Below are positions 51,141-60,086 of a stretch of DNA of 64,000 nucleotides, piece by piece. Origin of the DNA: Paenibacillus humicola. Lineage in GTDB: Bacteria > Bacillota > Bacilli > Paenibacillales > Paenibacillaceae. The stretch is from positions 5,773,501-5,837,500 of the forward strand of contig NZ_JAQGPL010000001.1 in the NCBI RefSeq assembly GCF_028826105.1, given 5' to 3'. Numbering within the stretch: the first letter of the stretch is position 1; the number at the start of each line of letters is the position of its first letter. The notes below the pieces were generated by a model. That model had not been told where the DNA came from. It worked only from the letters and a program-made list of their open reading frames with translations, and searched no databases. A program made the position numbers and the translations under genes.

Positions 51141-51608
51141 TTGGAACAAACGAGCGCTTTACTCGAGACCCTGCTGCAGCAGGAGAACGATTTACAGTTT
51201 TCGGAATTTACGAATAATACCGCCTACAAGGTCGGGACCGCCATTGTGGAGAAGGCATTCCGGGAAGATAAGTCCGTCGCGGTCAATATCCGGATGAACG
51301 GCGAGCTGCTGTTTTATGCGAGAATGAACGGCACAACGGACAACAACGACTCCTGGATCGCGCGAAAAAACAATACGGTCGGCCACTTTAAGCACAGCTC
51401 TTATTACATGCACGTACTGCTGAAATCGACCGGCTCGAATGTCGAAGCGCATAATCTCGATCCCAAGGATTACGCGGCCGAGGGCGGCGCTTTTCCCCTC
51501 ATCCTGAAGAACGAAGGCATCGTCGGCACCATCTCCGTCTCCGGCCTGCCCGGCGAGGAGGACCACGCCATTATCGTCGGCGCGCTGCGCGAGATTTTGA
51601 ACGGGTAG
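51141..51608 (+). CDS. UPF0303 / HbpS-like heme-degrading-domain protein
   Basis: 155 residues. The conserved stretches are KSVAVNIRMNGELLFYARMN, DNNDSWIARKNNTVGHFKHS and AEGGAFPLILKNEGIVGTI, ending in VSGLPGEEDHAIIVGAL, which define the UPF0303/GlcG-HbpS-like family. Members bind haem or small oxidised compounds; the precise role is unsettled. TTG 51141 (MEQTSALLE) is favoured, 10 bases after AAAGGG; GTG 51132 is too close to it. Confidence 0.78.
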   Translation: MEQTSALLETLLQQENDLQFSEFTNNTAYKVGTAIVEKAFREDKSVAVNIRMNGELLFYARMNGTTDNNDSWIARKNNTVGHFKHSSYYMHVLLKSTGSNVEAHNLDPKDYAAEGGAFPLILKNEGIVGTISVSGLPGEEDHAIIVGALREILNG

Positions 51609-51682
51609 TGCCGCAGGGAAGCGCCGAAAGTGCCTTTATCAAGAAGGACAGGCTGACGCCGCTTTTTGGCAGAGGAACAATA

Positions 51683-51754
51683 GCGAAAAGTTAACCTTTC
51701 GTGCAGATGACAGAAGAACCTTTTCCAAGCGGCCGGGAAAGGTTCTTCGTTTTT
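51683..51754 (+). terminator. Terminator preceded by the shared GCGAAAAG-TAACCTTTC motif
   Basis: GAAGAACCTTT-TCC / GGGAAAGGTTCTTC (51713-51749) followed by TTTTT is a good intrinsic terminator. Just before it GCGAAAAGTTAACCTTTC (51683-51700) and AGATGA (51705) repeat with one mismatch a sequence in the leader at 22636. Its AACCTTTC could compete for the terminator's GAAAGGTT arm. Confidence 0.7.
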
Positions 51755-51850
51755 GCCCCGGGCCGTTTCTCCAAAACGCGCCTGCCTCGCCCGATTTGAG
51801 AAACGTTCGACATTTCAGTAAACTGGTGCTATTGAAGAGGAGGAGGCAGC

Positions 51851-52924
51851 ATGACCGACACGGCAGCAACAATGGAAATCGGAATCAGCACCTTTTTGGA
51901 GACGACGCCGGACCCGGTAACGGGAAAGGTGATCAGCCAGGCCGAACGGCTGCGCGAGGCGGTCGAGGAAATCGCGCTCGCCGACCAGGTTGGCCTCGAC
52001 GTTTACGGGATCGGCGAGCATCACCGGCCCGATTATGCAGGCTCTGCGCCCGCCGTCGTGCTCGCGGCTGCAGCAGCCATGACGAAACGGATCCGGCTGA
52101 CGAGCGCCGTGACCGTGCTTTCTTCGGACGATCCGGTACGCGTCTATCAGGCGTTCGCGACCCTGGACAGCATCTCGAACGGGCGGGCCGAAATCATGGC
52201 CGGCCGGGGATCGTTCATCGAGTCTTTCCCGCTGTTCGGCTACAGCCTGGACGACTATGATGAACTGTTCGAGGAGAAGCTCGAGCTGCTGCTGAAAATC
52301 CGGGCTTCGGAGAAGGTGACGTGGCGCGGCGGTCATCGCCCCGCCATTCCGGAGCTCGGCGTGTATCCCCGCTCCGTGCAGCAGCCCCTTCCGGTCTGGA
52401 TCGCAACCGGCGGGAGCCCGGAATCCGCCATCCGGGCGGGCATGCTGGGCCTGCCGGTGGCGTTTGCCATCATCGGCGGCATGCCGGAGCGGTTCGCCCC
52501 GCTCGTCGCCTTGTACAAGAAGGCGGCGCAGCAGGCCGGGCACGATCCCGCCAAGCTGCAAATCGCGACGCATTCGCACGGTTTCGTCGGGGATACGACC
52601 GAGCAGGCCGCCGAGCTTTTTTTCGCGCCGACGCAGGCGCAGATGAACGTCATCGGGCGCGAGCGGGGCTGGGGACAGGCCTATACTCGGGCGACCTATG
52701 ACGAAGCCCGCAGCCTGCGGGGCGCGCTGTATGTCGGCGACCCGGAATATGTAGCCGAGAAAATTTTGCTCCTGCGCCGCCATTTGGGGGTGACCCGCTT
52801 CTTCCTCCACGTCAACGTCGGCACGATGCCGCACCGCGACGTCATGCGCGCTATCGAGCTGCTCGGCACGCGGGTCGCGCCGATCGTGCGCCTGGAAATC
52901 GCCCGGTCCGAAGCGAAGGAATAA
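51851..52924 (+). CDS. LLM-class flavin-dependent oxidoreductase
   Basis: 357 residues of the luciferase-like TIM barrel: [14 protein letters not shown] at the start, [40 protein letters not shown] and [20 protein letters not shown]. This pattern belongs to the group that reduces or hydroxylates with FMN; the substrate is unknown. GAGGAGGAGG lies before the ATG. Confidence 0.88.
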   Translation: MTDTAATMEIGISTFLETTPDPVTGKVISQAERLREAVEEIALADQVGLDVYGIGEHHRPDYAGSAPAVVLAAAAAMTKRIRLTSAVTVLSSDDPVRVYQAFATLDSISNGRAEIMAGRGSFIESFPLFGYSLDDYDELFEEKLELLLKIRASEKVTWRGGHRPAIPELGVYPRSVQQPLPVWIATGGSPESAIRAGMLGLPVAFAIIGGMPERFAPLVALYKKAAQQAGHDPAKLQIATHSHGFVGDTTEQAAELFFAPTQAQMNVIGRERGWGQAYTRATYDEARSLRGALYVGDPEYVAEKILLLRRHLGVTRFFLHVNVGTMPHRDVMRAIELLGTRVAPIVRLEIARSEAKE

Positions 52925-52986
52925 ACGAAGGGGATGCGTTAAGCCGTGTGACAGCGACTTTAGGCATCCCCTTCTCGGTTTGAACC

Positions 52987-53937
52987 TTACGGTTTGGAAG
53001 CGTTCAAAAATTCCCGGTTCACGATGTTGCGTTCCGCCCCGTTCAGAAAGCTGTCGATATTGGCGATCAGCTCCTCCAGGTTGGCGTCCCGCGCCGTATC
53101 CGTATACCATGCCGTCCCGGGAGTGAGAACAACGTTGTCCAGCGCGTACAAGGGGTTATCCCGTACCGTCGACACATCGTCCAGGCCGGCTCCGGCAATA
53201 CGCCGGTCCCGGAGAAGCGCATACAGTTCATTTTCATCGACCAGTCCGGCACGGGACGTATTGACGAAGAACGCCGACGGTTTCATCAGCGCCAGCAGCT
53301 TCTTCGAGAGCAGGCCTTTGGTCTCCCGGTTCGAAGGCGCATGCAGGGTTACGATATCGCTTTCCTTCATCAACGCCGGGAGCTCAACCCGCTCGATGCC
53401 GGGTAACGACCGGCCGGAACGATTCGTGCCGATGACCTTCATGCCGAAGCCTGCCGCGATTTTGGCCGCCGCTTGACCGATCCGGCCGGTGCCGATGACG
53501 CCGAAGGTTTTCCCGGCCAGCTGACAGCCCAGAAAAGGACCATACAGATGGCTTTCGCCGCGTCTCACCGCCGCGTCCGCCTCCCCTAACCGGCGATTGA
53601 CCGCCAGCAACAAGGCAAATACGTGCTCCGCCACTGACTCCGCGGAATACGCCGGGCAGTTTGATACCGGTATGCCCGCGGCTCCCGCCGCTTCGCAATC
53701 GACCAAATCATACGCGGTCATCACCAGCGCAATATACCGGAGCCTGGAGATGCGCTTCAGCATCCGGGCCGTAATCGGCGTCCATTCCACAATCGCCAGA
53801 TCCGCGCCGGACAGCCGCCGTACCGCCGTCTCCTCATCCGGCCGGTCATAGTAAACCTCGAATTCCCCCCTCTCCTCCATCCGCCTTACGAACGAGTCCG
53901 GCAAGTAGGTCGGTTCATCCACGTAGACGATTTTCAT
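52987..53937 (-). CDS. D-2-hydroxyacid-dehydrogenase-fold reductase lacking catalytic His
   Basis: 316 residues. The NAD(P) loop GVIGTGRIGQAAAKI (about 147-161) and Arg229 in NTSRAGLVD are kept. The loop that carries the catalytic His in this family (TPHxxxxT) reads TPGTAWYTD, with Gly at 274, and the DVFEEEP-type Glu region reads LDDVSTVRDNP. An ordinary hydroxyacid dehydrogenase would be dead without these. Its start overlaps the stop of the arginine-oxidase-like gene (ATGA), so it likely reduces that enzyme's imine product, as Ind5 does in indolmycin synthesis. This role is inferred. Confidence 0.75.
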   Translation of the reverse strand: MKIVYVDEPTYLPDSFVRRMEERGEFEVYYDRPDEETAVRRLSGADLAIVEWTPITARMLKRISRLRYIALVMTAYDLVDCEAAGAAGIPVSNCPAYSAESVAEHVFALLLAVNRRLGEADAAVRRGESHLYGPFLGCQLAGKTFGVIGTGRIGQAAAKIAAGFGMKVIGTNRSGRSLPGIERVELPALMKESDIVTLHAPSNRETKGLLSKKLLALMKPSAFFVNTSRAGLVDENELYALLRDRRIAGAGLDDVSTVRDNPLYALDNVVLTPGTAWYTDTARDANLEELIANIDSFLNGAERNIVNREFLNASKP

Positions 53938-55055
53938 CGGATGGCAAGCCCATCCATCAAGATCGGACACGCCTTCCAGAACGTTTCGGCATCCCGGGAC
54001 AGCGCAATGCGAATGAAGCGCTCGCCCGCCACATGATCAGCCCAATAGAAGTGGTCGCCGGGCAGCGTCCCGAGTCCGAGGTCAAGCAGCTTCTCCACCA
54101 AATCGACGCTGCGCAGGTCCGGGTCCAAAATCCGCAGCCACTCCACGCTGATCGTCGAGGCCGGATATTCCACCCTTAAGCACGAGCCCTGAATCGCTTC
54201 CCTCAGCCGCCGCCGGTTCCGGTCGATCGGCTCCCAGATGGCCGCAGCCAGCCCGGCATCCGCGGAATCCTTCAAATACTCGATCAAGAGCTTCAAAATA
54301 AACGGCGATACGTTCAGCAAAATATCGTTGTGCAAATCGAGAATGCCGTCGTACAAATCCGCGCTCGCCGCCAAGATGCTGCATTTCAGATCCTGCGTCG
54401 GCCACGTTTTGCCGGTGTCCTCCACGATTAGGTAGCTGATCCCCGATTGTTCCAGCGCCTCGTACAGATCCCAGTGAGGATTCCGGGAAAAGAAACGGAA
54501 CGTGCAGTCCACAATCAGCATTTTGCCGTAACGTCCGCACAGCTCGATCACTTGGTGAATCGCCTCGCGCGGCAGTTCGAATCCCGTCGGATTGTTCGGC
54601 AGCGTCAAAAAGACGGCGTCCGCATTCAGCTTCGCAAACGTATCGTCCAGCCGCTCCGGCGCCAGCTCCGGCTCGGACAGCGGAACGAGCGGCACATCCC
54701 TCCTGCGCAAAATGGTTGCCAAATTATCGAAGCAGGGATGCAGCAGCGCGACGCTAAGCTGACGGGAAGCCAAATAGGTTGCGATCAGGTCCGTCGATAA
54801 CGAAGCCGAATAACAGAACAGCGTTCTCGTCAGCGAAGCCGCCGAATGCTGCCCCGCCAAGGCGTAGTAGCGGGCGCGAAACTCCTCCTCCAGGTCGGAC
54901 TGCCGCGCGGTTTCCGCTTCGTAAAACCATTCGGGCAGCCGGCTGACGATTTTCCGCTGGGTCGCGGTTTGCGGTTGGTGCGCATGGCCGTCGGCCATGT
55001 TGAATACACGGTTGATGCCGATCGATTCGTATCTTGTCAAATTGGGCAGCCGCAT
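53934..55055 (-). CDS. MppP/Ind4-like PLP-dependent arginine oxidase
   Basis: 373 residues, aminotransferase fold I. It follows the arginine oxidases MppP/RohP/Ind4 closely: FNMADGHAHQPQT at 18-30, CYSASLSTDLIATYL, HPCFDNLATIL, TLPNNPTGF, IVDCTFRFFS, VEDTGKTWPTQDLKCSIL with PLP Lys K224, and NDILLNVSPFIL. The N-terminal ADGHA segment separates this group from ordinary aminotransferases. The family uses PLP and O2, without flavin or metal, to oxidise L-arginine by two or four electrons. No nonribosomal peptide or other pathway genes flank it except the reductase it overlaps. Confidence 0.8.
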   Translation of the reverse strand: MRLPNLTRYESIGINRVFNMADGHAHQPQTATQRKIVSRLPEWFYEAETARQSDLEEEFRARYYALAGQHSAASLTRTLFCYSASLSTDLIATYLASRQLSVALLHPCFDNLATILRRRDVPLVPLSEPELAPERLDDTFAKLNADAVFLTLPNNPTGFELPREAIHQVIELCGRYGKMLIVDCTFRFFSRNPHWDLYEALEQSGISYLIVEDTGKTWPTQDLKCSILAASADLYDGILDLHNDILLNVSPFILKLLIEYLKDSADAGLAAAIWEPIDRNRRRLREAIQGSCLRVEYPASTISVEWLRILDPDLRSVDLVEKLLDLGLGTLPGDHFYWADHVAGERFIRIALSRDAETFWKACPILMDGLAIR

Positions 55056-55250
55056 AGACGAATTCCCCCGCCTGTCTTATAAGATAATGGTGTTTCCGCT
55101 GAAGCACAGCTACCATACCTTATACGATAACTGTCCCTGGCGCCACTTCACACGGCCGGATATTCTTGAATTTGGGTTTTGGCCCATTCCGTGCATGTTA
55201 GCCTATCATAGACTACCTTACAGAGCCGGAACTATCAAAGGAGGGTTCGC

Positions 55251-56354
55251 ATGACAAGCCGTAAACGCTCCATTATCGCCGTCACGGGAAGCGCGGGAAA
55301 AACGACGACCAAAGAGATGATCGCTTCCGTACTGGGCGTGCGGTGGCGCATCGTCAAAACGCAATCGAACTGGAACCAGCCGCGCGCAACGGCGCGCAGC
55401 GCCAAACGGATCAAGCCCTATCACCGCGCCGCGGTGCTGGAATACGGGATGCTGAGGAACGGCCAAATCCGGGCGCATTGCAAGGCGCTTCAGCCTACGA
55501 TCGGCGTCATTACGAATGTGGGAACCGCGCATATCGGGAACGTGGGCAACCGGGTGGAGGGCATCGCGAAGGCGAAATCCGAGCTGATCCGGTACATGAA
55601 GCCAAGCGGGCTGCTTGTGTTGAACGCGGACGACCGGAATTCCCGGCTGCTCGCGTACCGGAATTTTAAAGGCCGGCTCGTCAAGGTCGGCATCCGCAAC
55701 CGGGCCGATTACCGGGCGCACGGCATTACGGCGGGCCGCCGGGGGGTGCGTTTTCGGGTCAAGCTGGACGGGAAAGACGAGGCGTTTGCGATCCCCTGTC
55801 TCGGGGAGCACAATGTCTATAATGCGCTGAATGCGATCGCGGTCACGCACCGTCTCGGGTTTAAAGCGGGCGAGATCCGAAAGGGGCTGGCGAGGTATCC
55901 GGTCCCCTACCGAAGGCTGGTCCGGACGGAGCTGCCGCGCGCCATTACGCTGATCGACGACACCTTCAGCTCCAACCCGACGGCGACCAAGGCGGCGCTG
56001 GACGTGCTCGCCCAGGCCGGTCGCAGCCGGACCTATGCGGTTGTCGGGCATATGAAGGATTTGGGCCGCTATTCGGCCAAAGGTCACAAGGATGTCGGCG
56101 CGTACGCCGCACGGAAGAAGGTTTCGAGGCTGTATGCAATCGGGAAGCATGCCCGTTATATCGTACATGGAGCCCGTGCGGCCGGATTGCCCGCCGGCCG
56201 GATCCGGCTGTTTCAAACCCGGGAAGGGCTGCATCGGGCCTTGATCGCCGATATCAAGCCGGGCGCGGCGATTCTGGTGAAAGGAACGCACCTCTTAAAG
56301 CTCGAGCGTACCGTCGCGTTTCTGAAAAAGCGTTTATCCGCCAAGATAAAATAA
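55251..56354 (+). CDS. Mur-ligase-family ATP-dependent amide ligase
   Basis: 367 residues, very basic. P-loop VTGSAGKTTTKEMIASVLG at 11, NWNQP, VITNVGTAHIGNVGN and VLNADDRNSRL follow the MurF order, then IDDTFSSNPTATKAAL and VVGHMKDLGRYSAKGH. The N-terminal UDP-binding domain of MurF is missing, so the substrate is not the usual UDP-precursor. Such short Mur ligases join amino acids in secondary metabolites or cell-wall variants. Divergent from the arginine-oxidase operon across 195 bases; a functional link is possible but unproven. AAAGGAGG precedes the ATG. Confidence 0.78.
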   Translation: MTSRKRSIIAVTGSAGKTTTKEMIASVLGVRWRIVKTQSNWNQPRATARSAKRIKPYHRAAVLEYGMLRNGQIRAHCKALQPTIGVITNVGTAHIGNVGNRVEGIAKAKSELIRYMKPSGLLVLNADDRNSRLLAYRNFKGRLVKVGIRNRADYRAHGITAGRRGVRFRVKLDGKDEAFAIPCLGEHNVYNALNAIAVTHRLGFKAGEIRKGLARYPVPYRRLVRTELPRAITLIDDTFSSNPTATKAALDVLAQAGRSRTYAVVGHMKDLGRYSAKGHKDVGAYAARKKVSRLYAIGKHARYIVHGARAAGLPAGRIRLFQTREGLHRALIADIKPGAAILVKGTHLLKLERTVAFLKKRLSAKIK

Positions 56355-56513
56355 CGGCTGCCGCATCCTCCGGTCGAACGTTTGCGCAAAAGTCTATATG
56401 TCCGTAAGCGTAAAGACAGGCGGTATCGGCCGGTGATGCCGCGGCTTCCGCTGCTGCCTGAGATCACAGTGACGTCTTGATGACTCAGTCCATCAACTTG
56501 TATATCCCGTTCG

Positions 56514-56550
56514 GAAGCCCGCTTCGTTCATTTACGAACGTACGGGCTTC
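56514..56550. terminator. Hairpin overlapping the helicase stop codon
   Basis: GAAGCCCG / CGGGCTTC arms with inner GTTC/GAAC pairs enclose the last codons and the TAA of the helicase gene. T-rich sequence follows on the plus side. It may serve as a terminator for either direction. Confidence 0.5.
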
Positions 56551-57977
56551 ATGTTTTTCTTGCCCTCATTTGCATTCCGGTTTGCGTTAGCATTGCGGCC
56601 CGCGTTGGCATTCCTTGCCGCGCTTGCATTTCGGTTTGCGTTACCGTTACGGCCTGCATTGGCATTCCTTGCCGTGCTTGCATTTCGGCTCGCGCTTTCA
56701 TTGCGGCCCGCGTTGGCATTCCGGTTTGCGTCTGCATTCCGATTCGCGCTGCGATTCGGATTCGCGCTGCGGCCGTCGTTCCGGCTCGCATTTCGGTTCG
56801 AGTTTGAAGCCGGTGCCGCTTCCGACATGGACGGCTGCGCCGATGCCGCCATCGGGTAAGGATGATGCTGAACGACCGGAACCTTCTTCCTCGTCACCTT
56901 TTCGATATCCTTCAAATACGGCAGCTCTTCGCTCTCGCAGAAGGAGACGGCAACCCCGCTGTGTCCCGCCCGCCCGGTCCGGCCGATGCGGTGCACGTAC
57001 GTTTCCGGGATATTCGGAAGGTTGAAGTTGATCACATGCGACAGCTCGTCGATGTCAATGCCTCTCGCCGCAATGTCCGTCGCCACCAGCACGCGCGTCG
57101 CGCCGCTCTTGAAATTGTTCAAGGCCGCCTGGCGCGCATTCTGAGACTTGTCCCCGTGGATGGCCTGGGCGGAGATGTTCATCCTCGTCAGCCCGCGGGC
57201 GACGCGGTCCGCTCCGTGTTTCGTGCGGGTGAATACCAGCGCCGACTCGATCGAGGCGTCCTGCAGCAGATGACCCAGCAGACGCTGCTTGTTTTCCTTA
57301 TCGACAAAATAAACCGACTGTTCAATCCGGTCCACCGTCGTCGCTGCGGGTGTAATTTCGACTTTCACCGGATTGACCAGCAGCGACGAGACGAGGCTGG
57401 AAATTTCCGGCGGCATCGTGGCGGAGAAAAACAGCGTCTGCCGCTTGACCGGCAGCTTCGCGATAATGCGCTTCACTTCATGGATAAAGCCCATGTCGAG
57501 CATCCGGTCGGCCTCGTCCAGCACCAGAATTTGGACATGCTGCAGGTCGACCAGCTTTTGGTTCACGAGATCCATCAGCCGGCCCGGCGTGGCGATCAGC
57601 ACATCCGTGCCCTGCGCCAGCGACTGCTCCTGCGCTTTCTGCGATACGCCGCCGACGATGGAGACGCAGCGCAGCTCCGTAAACCGGCTGTATGCCTTCA
57701 TGTTCTCCCAGATCTGAATTGCGAGCTCCCGGGTCGGCGTCAAAATCAGGGAGCGAATGCGGCGCGGCGCCTGCCGCTGCTGTGCGGTTAACAGCTGAAT
57801 AATGGGCAGCGCGAATGCGGCCGTTTTGCCCGTGCCGGTTTGCGCGCAGCCGAGCAGGTCCCGGCCGGACAATACGGCCGGAATCGCCTGCTCCTGAATC
57901 GGGGTCGGCGACGTATAGTTTTCCTTGTCCAGCGCTTTAAGAATAGGCGGAATGAGGTTCAGTTCTTTAAAGGTCAT
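56532..57977 (-). CDS. DEAD-box RNA helicase with Asn/Arg-rich repeat tail
   Basis: 481 residues. Motifs in order: Q-motif TSPTPIQEQAIP, I AQTGTGKT, Ia PTRELAIQ, II VLDEADRM, III FSATMP, IV LVFTRTKHGAD, V VATDIAARGID, VI HRIGRTGRAG. After about residue 385 a low-complexity tail of RNAN, ANAGRN and SASRN repeats runs for some 90 residues. DEAD-box proteins unwind RNA in ribosome assembly, decay and cold adaptation; such disordered basic tails bind RNA and can drive condensates. AAGGAGAC precedes the ATG. Confidence 0.93.
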   Translation of the reverse strand: MTFKELNLIPPILKALDKENYTSPTPIQEQAIPAVLSGRDLLGCAQTGTGKTAAFALPIIQLLTAQQRQAPRRIRSLILTPTRELAIQIWENMKAYSRFTELRCVSIVGGVSQKAQEQSLAQGTDVLIATPGRLMDLVNQKLVDLQHVQILVLDEADRMLDMGFIHEVKRIIAKLPVKRQTLFFSATMPPEISSLVSSLLVNPVKVEITPAATTVDRIEQSVYFVDKENKQRLLGHLLQDASIESALVFTRTKHGADRVARGLTRMNISAQAIHGDKSQNARQAALNNFKSGATRVLVATDIAARGIDIDELSHVINFNLPNIPETYVHRIGRTGRAGHSGVAVSFCESEELPYLKDIEKVTRKKVPVVQHHPYPMAASAQPSMSEAAPASNSNRNASRNDGRSANPNRSANRNADANRNANAGRNESASRNASTARNANAGRNGNANRNASAARNANAGRNANANRNANEGKKNMKPVRS

Positions 57978-58171
57978 AGCGTCTCCTTATGCTTGCAATT
58001 GGGTTCGATTTTATCCGCTTTCCGGTTACATCATGACGAATAAGGATACCACAAATCGCCGGATAAATGAAGGGGTTTACGGGTCTCTATCTGTGGATAG
58101 AGATTTTTTGCATGCCGATTTATAACCGGGGCTGGTCGTTTCCCGGGGGCAAACGAAGTAAGCTTTACTTA

Positions 58172-58261
58172 TCAAGCCGGAAAGAATTTCAGGAAGGATG
58201 TCGATCACATGCACGTTCAAGCCGAAAAAAATTTGAAGAAGGATGCTGATCACATGTTCGT
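58172..58261 (+). repeat. 45-bp tandem duplication across a start region
   Basis: Two 45-base units (58172-58216 and 58217-58261) beginning TCAAGCCG, each with GAAGGATG, GATCACATG and CGT, are followed by the first bases of a third. The unit is 15 codons and contains a ribosome-binding-like GAAGGA and an ATG, giving the downstream gene two equivalent starts (58209 and 58254). Confidence 0.8.
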
Positions 58262-58862
58262 TCAAGCCGAATCGCGGCCCCGCTCGCGCGATGTACGGAA
58301 AAGACAGGTCCCGAGCCTTGCCGTCAACTGGATCGCTCCGTTCATCGTGTATCACTTGCTGAGCGGTCATTTTGTCGCCGATACATATCCGCTTGCCATT
58401 GCCGGCTGCATCCCGGTCGTCTGGGTAATCATCATGATGGCGAAATCGCGTAAAGCGGACTGGATCGGCATCATCGGTATCGCAGGCTTCGCCGTTTCCT
58501 TGGCCGTGTCACTGCTCAGCGGCGGCGGTTCCCTGCCGATCAAGCTGGCCCACCCCCTGATAACCGGAGCGGCAGGGCTTCTCTTTCTCATTTCGTCAGC
58601 AGTCGGTAAACCTTTGCTCATTCCTATGCTTCGAGCATCGAAGCAAGGAGACCCGCGGCGATTGGACCAGCCTGAGGTTTATCGCAGGATCAGCTCCAAG
58701 AATGTATGGCTCGGTGCCGTGCTTGCGGCCGATGCCGCGATAAACGTCGGGATGGCGCTGACGCTGCCGACAAGCACGTTCATGGTCGCCTCGCAAATCG
58801 TCTCGCTGGCCCTGGTCGCTTTCATCTTCCTCATATTGCGGCGCAGGACCCGGAGTCGTTAA
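58254..58862 (+). CDS. VC0807-like multi-pass membrane protein
   Basis: About 202 residues from ATG 58254 (217 from ATG 58209). Five or six membrane helices (LAIAGCIPVVWVIIMMA, WIGIIGIAGFAVSLAVSLL, AGLLFLISSAVGKPLLIPML, FMVASQIVSLALVAFIFLIL). The pattern VNWIAPFIVYHLLSG and GKPLLIPM matches the VC0807 family, of unknown function. The start is ambiguous because a 45-base tandem repeat has duplicated the ribosome binding site and ATG. Confidence 0.7.
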   Translation: MFVQAESRPRSRDVRKRQVPSLAVNWIAPFIVYHLLSGHFVADTYPLAIAGCIPVVWVIIMMAKSRKADWIGIIGIAGFAVSLAVSLLSGGGSLPIKLAHPLITGAAGLLFLISSAVGKPLLIPMLRASKQGDPRRLDQPEVYRRISSKNVWLGAVLAADAAINVGMALTLPTSTFMVASQIVSLALVAFIFLILRRRTRSR

Positions 58863-58879
58863 CAGGTTACCGTTCAAAC

Positions 58880-58904
58880 AAAAAGGGCACCCATCGGTGC
58901 CCTT
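58880..58904 (-). terminator. Terminator between convergent genes
   Basis: AAGGGCACC-CATC-GGTGCCCTT hairpin with A residues on the left, giving a T run on the minus strand. It ends the aldo/keto reductase transcript and perhaps the VC0807-like one. Confidence 0.75.
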
Positions 58905-58925
58905 CGCTGCGCGCAGGCCGGAAAT

Positions 58926-59879
58926 TCAAAACGGAGGCGAATAAACGAAGCTGCTGCTGGCTTCGTCGAGCGCGCTCAGCACATCCTCGGACAGCTCGAG
59001 ATCGACCGCCTTCAGATTTTCGTCAATCTGCGACTCGCGAGTCGCGCCGGCGATGACGGTGCTGACCGCAGGACGATGCATCAGCCAGGCGAGCGAGAGC
59101 GCCGTAGCCGACGTACCGAGCTCCGCGGCGATTTTTGCCACTTGATCGCCTAGCTCTACCCGCGCGGCGTTCACCCGGTTCGAAAAGTTCGGGTTCATGT
59201 CGAGCTGCGACCCGCTCGGCACGGCGCCGCCCGAATATTTGCCCGTCAGAATACCCCCTGCCAGCGGAAAATAAGGAATGATGCCGATACCCTGATCGAC
59301 GCAGAACGGAACGAGCTCCCGCTCCACGCCCCGGTCGGCCAGCGAATAGCCGGGCTGCACCGACACGAATTTATTGAGGTGCTGGCTTTCGCTGATAGCC
59401 AGCGATTTCATTAGTTGCCAGGCGGCATAATTGGACGCGCCCACATATCTCACTTTTCCGGAAGTGATCAGATCGTCAAGCGCGCGGAGCGTCTCCTCCA
59501 GCGGCGTCTTCGGGTCGAACGCATGAATCTGGTACAAGTCGATATAATCCGTGCGCAGACGGCGCAGGCTTCCTTCGAGCTCCTTCAGAATATGCTGCCG
59601 CGAAGCGCCTCTCGTATTCGGGCCTTCTCCCCGCTTGATGCCGACCTTGGTCGCCAGCAGCACCTCGTGGCGGCGGCCTTCGAACGCTTCGCCGATAATT
59701 TCCTCCGACTTCGTACCCGTATAAATATTGGCGGTGTCAATGAACGTAATCCCGCTGTCCGCCGCGTGATGCAGCACCCGAATCGACGTCTCCTTGTCCG
59801 CACGTCCGCCGAACGCATTCGTCCCCAGTCCGAGCACCGACACTTCCAAACCGCTTGTCCCCAAATTCCGGTAGCGCAT
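58926..59879 (-). CDS. Aldo/keto reductase (YhdN/Tas type)
   Basis: 317 residues. MRYRNLGTSGLEVSVLGLGT at the start, Asp/Tyr in FIDTANIYTGTKSEEIIGE, Lys in VLLATKVGIK, His in LYQIHAFD, and the NADPH loop STVIAGATRESQIDEN. It reduces carbonyl compounds. GGAGGG stands before ATG 59879; an upstream extension to 59957 is rejected. Confidence 0.9.
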   Translation of the reverse strand: MRYRNLGTSGLEVSVLGLGTNAFGGRADKETSIRVLHHAADSGITFIDTANIYTGTKSEEIIGEAFEGRRHEVLLATKVGIKRGEGPNTRGASRQHILKELEGSLRRLRTDYIDLYQIHAFDPKTPLEETLRALDDLITSGKVRYVGASNYAAWQLMKSLAISESQHLNKFVSVQPGYSLADRGVERELVPFCVDQGIGIIPYFPLAGGILTGKYSGGAVPSGSQLDMNPNFSNRVNAARVELGDQVAKIAAELGTSATALSLAWLMHRPAVSTVIAGATRESQIDENLKAVDLELSEDVLSALDEASSSFVYSPPF

Positions 59880-60086
59880 GTCCAAATCCCTCCAATGCTT
59901 GGTTTTCTCCAGTATTATAACATGGAACTTTGAAAGAAACTGTCGAAATAAGGCCAAGCCGCCCGCCCTGCAGCCTGTAAAGCCCGTCCATTCACCAATA
60001 TGTCACTATAAATAACATATTACTATAGCTGAATCGGATTGTTTATCGAATTTTCGCTATTCATGTCATTTTTCATAACATTACTT

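Noticed and set aside
51851..55055. A full natural-product cluster from the LLM oxidoreductase through the arginine oxidase
   Set aside because: The LLM gene is on the other strand, converges on the reductase gene, and no carrier-protein, synthetase or export gene is present; only the two overlapping genes can be linked with reason.
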